11,945 bases of DNA from Chloroflexota bacterium. GTDB lineage: Bacteria; Chloroflexota; Limnocylindria; QHBO01. The position numbers were made by a program, and so were the translations under genes. Numbering within the stretch: the first letter of the stretch is position 1; every line of letters starts with the position of its first letter. Of this stretch, positions 1 through 4,814 are shown in pieces. The stretch lies in contig JAOUHE010000041.1 in assembly GCA_029865285.1 (NCBI GenBank), positions 1 through 11,945 on the forward strand, given 5' to 3'. The notes under the pieces were generated by a model. That model was given only the letters and a program-made list of their open reading frames with translations. It was not told the origin of the DNA and searched no databases.

Positions 1-972
1 CGTCTCGGGGCGCATGGCTCCGTCGAGGTGCTGGTGCAGCTCGGCCTTCGGCAGCGAACGGAGCTCGGCGAGGTCCACCTGGTCATGATACGGGGACGCC
101 CGATGGGTGGAGTGATGGCCGGCATCGGGATCCTGGCGATCGGCTCGACACTCTGCCTGCGTCCAGCGGACCCAACCATCGCCGCTCCCGAGATCGAGGC
201 CCATCGCAGGGCGGGACTGGCAGCCGCCGCGAACTCGACCGATGCCCTCCTGGAAGCGCTCGTGGCGCCGCTCGATTCTGCTCTGCACCACGCCCGGGCG
301 GGCGCCGCCGGGACGCGATCGGGCGAGGTGCCGCCGGCGGCGGAATTCGAGGCCGCCGCGCTGGCGGTGGAACAGGGGAGCTCCGCCGCCGATGCGCTCG
401 GACGCGCGCTCCGCGACCTGGTTGCCACGGCCTCCTCGGTGGCACCCGGCTTCTCGGTCCCGCCGTCACCGCCATCGAGTTCCGACCTGCTGATCGTTGC
501 GGCGCAGCTCCGGGCCTCGGGGGACGCGGCGTCCGAGTTCTTCGAACGTCGGCGCGCCACGACTGCGCTCAACGAGGCGCTCGGCGCTGCGGTCGAGGCG
601 CTGCGTGACGACGACCCGTACGGCGCGCTGGACCGGTTGGCCGACGGCGACCCAGCCCTGGCCCTGCTCGTCGCGTGGGAGCAGCCCCCGGAGACGTTCG
701 GGTTCTGGCTCACCACCATCGGCGAGCTGTATGCCGCCGCGAGAGAGATCGCCACGGCGACAATCGCCGGCGACGAGGAGGCGGTCGCACGAGCGGCCGC
801 TCGGTACGGGGCAGCGGCTGAGTCCGCCCGGGGAGCCGACAATGCCCTGGCGCTGGCACTCGCCGAGGGCTCGTCGGCCGTCAGCATCAACGCCCAGCGC
901 CGCATTGCCGACCTGCTCGACGAGGCGCTTACCACGCGCGCAGCGATCGCGACGCTGATCACGGCCAACTGA
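1..972 (+). CDS. Hypothetical alanine-rich helical protein, 5' partial
   Basis: I do not recognise this gene. The frame is open from the left edge to TGA at 970-972 (323 codons visible). Codon position 2 is varied and position 3 is GC-rich over 1-84, so the coding frame seems to run in from outside the window. If it begins inside, candidates are GTG 28, ATG 85 and ATG 103; ATG 103 has a GGGGA at 92-96. A hydrophobic segment lies at about visible residues 35-53 (MGGVMAGIGILAIGSTL), preceded by an Arg-containing stretch, so it could be a signal anchor or an internal membrane helix. The rest is Ala/Glu/Asp/Arg-rich and predicted helical, with a Pro/Ser linker near residue 155 (SVPPSPPSSS), consistent with an extracytoplasmic helical domain. 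No catalytic motif is visible. Being a real coding gene is likely; its function is unknown. Confidence 0.6.
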   Translation, partial: RLGAHGSVEVLVQLGLRQRTELGEVHLVMIRGRPMGGVMAGIGILAIGSTLCLRPADPTIAAPEIEAHRRAGLAAAANSTDALLEALVAPLDSALHHARAGAAGTRSGEVPPAAEFEAAALAVEQGSSAADALGRALRDLVATASSVAPGFSVPPSPPSSSDLLIVAAQLRASGDAASEFFERRRATTALNEALGAAVEALRDDDPYGALDRLADGDPALALLVAWEQPPETFGFWLTTIGELYAAAREIATATIAGDEEAVARAAARYGAAAESARGADNALALALAEGSSAVSINAQRRIADLLDEALTTRAAIATLITAN

Positions 973-991
973 ACTCAGCGCCGGGGCACCT

Positions 992-997
992 TATACT
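992..997 (+). promoter_or_regulatory. Candidate -10 element for the pepA transcript
   Basis: TATACT matches the sigma-70 -10 consensus at five of six positions and is a rare AT-rich spot in this GC-rich DNA, 71 nt upstream of the pepA start. The -35 position at 17-nt spacing (969-974, CTGAAC) is a poor match, so this is a moderate to weak call. Confidence 0.35.
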
Positions 998-1006
998 CGG
1001 CCCGTC

Positions 1007-1033
1007 ATGGAGCGCGCTCGTTCGCCGCTCCAT
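1007..1033 (+). other. 8-bp inverted repeat (hairpin) in the pepA leader
   Basis: ATGGAGCG (1007-1014) and CGCTCCAT (1026-1033) are perfect reverse complements around an 11-nt loop. The hairpin would form in the untranslated leader between the candidate -10 box and the pepA ribosome site. No T-run follows, so it is not a typical terminator; a role in the leader mRNA or as a binding site is inference. Confidence 0.4.
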
Positions 1034-1055
1034 CGGTCTTGCCAGTCGAACATCC

Positions 1056-1061
1056 AAGGAG
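1056..1061 (+). promoter_or_regulatory. Ribosome binding site of pepA
   Basis: AAGGAG ends 6 nt before ATG 1068. It is the clearest Shine-Dalgarno sequence in the window and favours ATG 1068 over the out-of-frame ATGs at 1007 and 1064. Confidence 0.75.
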
Positions 1062-1067
1062 AGATGC

Positions 1068-2549
1068 ATGCGCGTTCGCGCCGAGTCCGTCAACCCCGCC
1101 ACGGTATCGGCCGATGTCCTGGCCGTCCCCATCTACAAGGAGGACGCCGAGTTTCCGGCCGACCTCGCGGCGCTCGACGCGGCGGCCGGTGGGGTGATCC
1201 GCGGCGCCATCGACTGGGGCGAGTTCAGCATCGCTGACCGCTACACCGCGCTGATCCCGGCGGGGGACCTGCCGTTCGAGCGCATCCTCATCGTGAACGG
1301 CATTCGGCGCGGTAAGGGCCCGTGGCGAGCGCGCCGGATCGCGTCGACCGCCACGCGGCGGTTGCAGGGCCACGGCGTGGCGACGCTGGCGCTCTGGCTG
1401 CGCGACGGCGAGGATGCTGACGGCTTCGTCGCAGCCGCGGTTGGCGCGCAACAGGGCACGTTCCGCCCCTTCGCCTACTACGGCCGCACGCGTGACACGG
1501 CGGCATCGCTCCGCAGCGTCCGCGAGGTGGTGCTGATCGGCGAAGGTGCCCCGTCGGCGAGCGAGATGGAGCGCGCGATGGAGCTCGCCGACGGCGTCGA
1601 GTTCGGACGCGTCCTGGCCAATCGGGCCTCGAACGACCTGTACCCCGAGCAGATGGCGGAGGTCGCGCGCGAGCTCGTCGCCGACGGCTGCACCGTGGAG
1701 GTGCTCGGCGTCGAGGAGATGCGGGCACTCGGGATGGGGGCGCTGCTGGGCGTCGGGCAGGGCGCGACCCACGAGCCGCGTCTGATCGCCATCAAGCTCC
1801 CCGGCTGGGAGCGCGGCGGCGACCGGCGGCTGGCGATCGTCGGGAAGGGCGTCTGCTTCGACTCCGGCGGGATCAGCATCAAGGGCGCGGCTGCGATGGA
1901 GGAGATGAAGCACGACAAGTCAGGCGCAGCCGCGGTTATTGCTGCGGCGCGGACGGTGGCGCGGCTCGCCCCGGAGACGCCACTGATGGCCGTCGCCCCA
2001 ATGGTCGAGAACATGCCCGGCGGGAACGCGCAGCGTCCGGGGGACGTGGTCAAGGCCATGAATGGCATGACGATCGAGGTGATCAACACCGATGCCGAGG
2101 GACGCCTGATCCTCGCCGATGCACTCCACTGGGCCGAGATCCAGGGTGCGACCCACCTGGTCGACGTCGCGACGCTGACGGGCGCCGCCTCGATCGCCTT
2201 CGGGGAGCTGTACAGCGCCTATTTCGCCAAGCCTCGCGACTGGGGACGAGCCGTGGAAGCGGCCGCGGAAGCGACGGGGGAGCGGGTCTGGGAGATGCCG
2301 CTCGCCACCGAGTACCGAGCCGCGCTCGACTCGGCGCACGCCGACATCGTGAACTCCGGGACGCGAGACGGCTCGCTGATCAAGAGCGCGGTCTTCCTGG
2401 CCGACTTCGTCACGGTGCCGTGGGTCCACCTCGATATCGCCGGCAGCGCCTATCTGACCGCCGACAAGGCGCACAACCCCAAGGGAGCGCTGGGGACCGC
2501 GGTCTCGACCCTCGTGCGCCTGGCGCTCGACTTCGCACCGCGCGCCTAG
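1068..2549 (+). CDS. pepA: Leucyl aminopeptidase, M17 family
   Basis: This is a cytoplasmic dimetal aminopeptidase that removes N-terminal residues (Leu and others) from peptides during protein turnover. At 493 aa it has the usual family length: an N-terminal macro-like domain (about 1-155) and a C-terminal catalytic domain. The catalytic set is complete and offset by exactly 10 from bovine lens LAP: metal ligands K260 and D265 (GKGVCFDSGG), D283 (MKHDKSG), D342 and E344 (NTDAEGR), and catalytic K272 and R346. The residue after D283 is Lys, where many homologues have Met; this is a small local variation. The start is fixed by a strong AAGGAG site. The A24 peptidase gene follows after 30 nt, probably on the same transcript. 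Some M17 proteins also bind DNA (E. coli PepA in Xer recombination), but nothing here shows that. The family assignment is secure. Confidence 0.95.
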   Translation: MRVRAESVNPATVSADVLAVPIYKEDAEFPADLAALDAAAGGVIRGAIDWGEFSIADRYTALIPAGDLPFERILIVNGIRRGKGPWRARRIASTATRRLQGHGVATLALWLRDGEDADGFVAAAVGAQQGTFRPFAYYGRTRDTAASLRSVREVVLIGEGAPSASEMERAMELADGVEFGRVLANRASNDLYPEQMAEVARELVADGCTVEVLGVEEMRALGMGALLGVGQGATHEPRLIAIKLPGWERGGDRRLAIVGKGVCFDSGGISIKGAAAMEEMKHDKSGAAAVIAAARTVARLAPETPLMAVAPMVENMPGGNAQRPGDVVKAMNGMTIEVINTDAEGRLILADALHWAEIQGATHLVDVATLTGAASIAFGELYSAYFAKPRDWGRAVEAAAEATGERVWEMPLATEYRAALDSAHADIVNSGTRDGSLIKSAVFLADFVTVPWVHLDIAGSAYLTADKAHNPKGALGTAVSTLVRLALDFAPRA

Positions 2550-2579
2550 CTTCGTGCTGTTCGAGCAGCGAGACACCCC

Positions 2580-3272
2580 GTGACGCTGCCGATCGCACTC
2601 GTCGCGCTCGCGTTCGCCGCGCTCGGCTTGGCGGCGGAGCGGCTCGCCAGCGTCTGGCCCGCGGATGAGGCGTCACGGCGGGGCCCCGGCCTGCGGACCG
2701 CCCTGCTTGCGGCGGCGGCCGCGGCAGCCGGTGGAGGGGTGGCCTGGAGGTCGAACCTCCCGCTCTGGGCCACGGCGGTGCACCTGGGTCTGCTTGGCCT
2801 GATGGTGGTGCTGACCGCCACTGATCTCGACCAGCGCCGCCTGCCGCACCTCGTACTCGACCCGCTGATCCTCGGCGCGGCGGTCTTCACCCCCTTCAAC
2901 CCAGCAGTCAGCCCGCTCGACGCGGTGATCGGAGCAGGCGCGGCGGTCGCCTTCCTCGGTCTCCTCGGACTCCTGGTTCGCGGCGGTGTGGCGACAGGCG
3001 ACCTCTACCTCGTTGTGCCGCTCGGCCTGCTGCTCGGCTGGCCCAGTGTCTTCGTCGCACTCTTCGTGGCGGCCCTGCTGTCGGCGGTCACCGGGCTGGC
3101 GCTTCTCGCCACGCGGCGCGCCGGTATGAAGAGCTACATCCCGTTCGGACCGTTCCTGGTGGCCGGCACCGTCATCACCCTGCTCCGCGAGCCGCAGCTG
3201 CTTGCGGCCGCTGCCGGATTCCCGGCCGACGTCGTCGCGATCGTCATGCGGGTGGTCGGGGCATCTATCTGA
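2580..3272 (+). CDS. A24 prepilin-peptidase-like membrane aspartic protease
   Basis: This is an integral-membrane aspartyl protease of the type that cleaves leader peptides of type IV prepilins or pseudopilins at the cytoplasmic face. At 230 aa it has about seven hydrophobic segments. The first catalytic Asp is D82 in TDLDQRRLP (Asp followed seven residues later by Pro, as in TadV/FlaK). The second is D141 in the ATGDLYLV version of the family's GxGD. The C-terminal IPFGPF (187-192) is typical of PilD. The protein contains no cysteine. The zinc-binding, N-methylating loop of full PilD between the first two helices is reduced to about 15 residues (PADEASRRGPG), so N-methylation is not expected. 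GTG 2580 is the first possible start after the in-frame pepA stop, and its ribosome site is weak. No pilin or secretion gene is in the window, so the substrate is unknown. Confidence 0.8.
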   Translation: MTLPIALVALAFAALGLAAERLASVWPADEASRRGPGLRTALLAAAAAAAGGGVAWRSNLPLWATAVHLGLLGLMVVLTATDLDQRRLPHLVLDPLILGAAVFTPFNPAVSPLDAVIGAGAAVAFLGLLGLLVRGGVATGDLYLVVPLGLLLGWPSVFVALFVAALLSAVTGLALLATRRAGMKSYIPFGPFLVAGTVITLLREPQLLAAAAGFPADVVAIVMRVVGASI

Positions 3273-3369
3273 CGCGGCCCGACGTCGCGGCGGCGCGCGA
3301 TCACGGGTGCAAACGAGGTCCGGGTGGCGCAGCCCTTGCGCTGTCGGGTATGCTTCCGATCCCTGAGCG

Positions 3370-3387
3370 CCGGGGAATGTATCCCGG
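3370..3387 (+). other. Small hairpin upstream of the M23 gene
   Basis: CCGGGG (3370-3375) can pair with TCCCGG (3382-3387) across a 6-nt loop, with one G-T pair. It sits in the 181-nt gap 3273-3453, about 65 nt before the M23 start and just after an AT-richer TATGCT (3349-3354) that could serve as a -10 but has no convincing -35. I see nothing else in this gap: no small gene and no T-tailed terminator after the A24 gene. Confidence 0.25.
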
Positions 3388-3446
3388 TCGTCGCTGCGCA
3401 CTAATCGCCGCGAACGGCCGTGGAGACTGGCACATTCGTATCCGTC

Positions 3447-3451
3447 AGGAG
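3447..3451 (+). promoter_or_regulatory. Ribosome binding site of the M23 gene, tight spacing
   Basis: AGGAG is only 2 nt from ATG 3454, closer than the usual 5-9 nt. The start is still preferred because it gives a complete signal peptide with basic residues; the next in-frame candidate (TTG 3484) would lose the basic N-terminus. Confidence 0.5.
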
Positions 3452-3453
3452 TT

Positions 3454-4755
3454 ATGTCGATCGTCCGTCGACCCACCGCGCGTTTGCTTTCCGCTCTCCT
3501 GCTGTTGACGGTTGTCGTCGCGCCGGGGCAGTGGCCTGCCGCCGTGCGGGCGACCGACCCGATCGTCAACGAGGCGATCGCCGAGCAGCAGCGGATGGAG
3601 CAGGAGCTCGCCCGGCAGCGGGCCCAGCTCGCCGACCTGCAGCGCGATCAAGCTGAACTGGCGGCGAGCCTGCTCGGGATCGAGGACCAGCTCTCGGCAG
3701 TCGGTCTCGAGATTGAGGCCGCGGTGCACGAGCTCGAGCTTGCCTCCCGACGTCTCCAGCAGGCGCAAGGTGAGCTCCGCGCCTATCAGATGGACATCAC
3801 CGACCTCGAGGCGACACTGGCGCGCCTGGCGAGCGAGCTCGCGACGTCCCGCGTGGAACTGGCTGCACGGGAGGATCTCCTCCAGGATCACCTGCGCCTC
3901 GCCTACGAGCAGAGCCAGACCTCCATTCTCGAGATCCTGATCTCGACCGATTCGTTCGCGCGCGCCACCAGCGAGCTCTCATACATGCTCACTCTCTCCG
4001 ACGAGGACCGCCTGCTGGCGACCGAGGTGCGTGATCGGCGCGACCGAATTCGGGTGCGGCGCGAAACCCTCAGCGTCGGACATGAGACGCTCAGTGCGCT
4101 GCGCGATGCTGCGGCGGAGCGGGCCGCTGCATTGGCTGATCAGCAGGCTCAGGTCGACGCCGCTCGGGTGGCGCTCGAGGAGAAGAAGGCGCAGCTCGAG
4201 GAGTTGCGCGACGCCAAGGATGCCGAATTCCAGGCGACTGGCCAGGCGATCGGCGAGCGGCGCATGGCGATCACCGATGGCGAGGTGGCGCTCTCCGAAC
4301 AGGCAGCACTGGTCGATCAGCTGAAGGAACTTGCCAAGTCGCTCGATATCGCGTATCGCGGCAGGTTCGAGTGGCCGGAGCACGGATCGTTCGTCGTGAC
4401 GCAGGAGTACGGCTGGACCAACTACAACCCGAATCACACCGGGATCGACATGGCCTACACCGCCCAGCGCTGCGGGCTGCCGATCTACGCGGCTGGGGAC
4501 GGAGTGGTGCTGGCTGACGGTCAGCCCAACCTCGACTGGGGAGATCCGGCCATCGGCGTGGTGATCGGTCACTCCCAGCGCCTCCTGACCTGGTATTGGC
4601 ACCTCTCCGGCGAGATCGTGTCGGTCGGCCAGCAGATCCACACCGGCGACGTCATCGGCTACGAGGGCGCCACCGGTTGGGCGACCGGGTGCCACCTCCA
4701 CTTCGGCGTTACGTTCGACGGGGCAACCGTCAACCCGCGCGCCTACCTCCCCTGA
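3454..4755 (+). CDS. Secreted coiled-coil M23 (LytM) peptidoglycan endopeptidase, EnvC/PcsB-like
   Basis: This is a predicted murein hydrolase, or hydrolase activator, acting outside the membrane at cell separation. Residues 1-33 form a signal peptide (basic start, LLSALLLLTVVVAP, then a likely cut near AVRA). Residues 36-300 are a long heptad-rich coiled coil. Its centre (about 145-190: LRLAYEQ, SILEILISTDSF, then SYMLTLSDEDRLL) resembles the hinge of EnvC/PcsB-type FtsX partners. Residues 305-433 are a LytM domain with all zinc and catalytic residues: H328 and D332 (NHTGID), H383 (WYWHLS), H414 and H416 (CHLHF). An intact site suggests an active endopeptidase, unlike EnvC, whose site is degenerate. 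Two cysteines, C340 and C413, lie close to zinc-ligand motifs and could form a disulfide. A PBP gene follows 59 nt later, giving a hydrolase/synthase pair. The FtsEX link is inferred from architecture; neither ftsE nor ftsX is in the window. Confidence 0.9.
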   Translation: MSIVRRPTARLLSALLLLTVVVAPGQWPAAVRATDPIVNEAIAEQQRMEQELARQRAQLADLQRDQAELAASLLGIEDQLSAVGLEIEAAVHELELASRRLQQAQGELRAYQMDITDLEATLARLASELATSRVELAAREDLLQDHLRLAYEQSQTSILEILISTDSFARATSELSYMLTLSDEDRLLATEVRDRRDRIRVRRETLSVGHETLSALRDAAAERAAALADQQAQVDAARVALEEKKAQLEELRDAKDAEFQATGQAIGERRMAITDGEVALSEQAALVDQLKELAKSLDIAYRGRFEWPEHGSFVVTQEYGWTNYNPNHTGIDMAYTAQRCGLPIYAAGDGVVLADGQPNLDWGDPAIGVVIGHSQRLLTWYWHLSGEIVSVGQQIHTGDVIGYEGATGWATGCHLHFGVTFDGATVNPRAYLP

Positions 4756-4761
4756 TCTGAA

Positions 4762-4777
4762 TCGGCGCCTGCGCCGA
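4762..4777 (+). terminator. Short GC hairpin after the M23 gene, weak terminator candidate
   Basis: TCGGCG (4762-4767) pairs perfectly with CGCCGA (4772-4777) across a CCTG tetraloop, 6 nt after the M23 stop. No T-tract follows, so intrinsic termination is doubtful. Confidence 0.25.
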
Positions 4778-4778
4778 C

Positions 4779-4807
4779 TCGACCGATCGGTGCGCATGCG
4801 CTACCGT
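4779..4807 (+). promoter_or_regulatory. Candidate promoter of the PBP gene
   Basis: TCGACC (4779-4784, four of six matches to TTGACA) and TACCGT (4802-4807, T1, A2 and T6 of TATAAT) are separated by exactly 17 nt. The -10 lies only 7 nt before ATG 4815, and no Shine-Dalgarno sequence is visible, so the transcript may be leaderless if that start is used. The spacer is filled by two palindromes, listed separately. Confidence 0.35.
4782..4801. promoter_or_regulatory. Two abutting 10-bp palindromes, possible operator
   Basis: ACCGATCGGT (4782-4791) and GCGCATGCGC (4792-4801) are each perfect palindromes with no base between them. They cover the 3' half of the candidate -35 and the whole spacer up to the -10. 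That position would suit a dimeric regulator, but short palindromes also arise by chance in GC-rich DNA. Confidence 0.35.
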
Positions 4808-4814
4808 TCCCCTG

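Noticed and set aside
1..87. Frame +2 stop at 86-88 overlapping ATG 85 as the end of an upstream gene
   Set aside because: The +2 frame gives a Ser/Arg/Cys/Trp-rich product typical of a shadow, while frame +1 has normal coding composition over the same bases.
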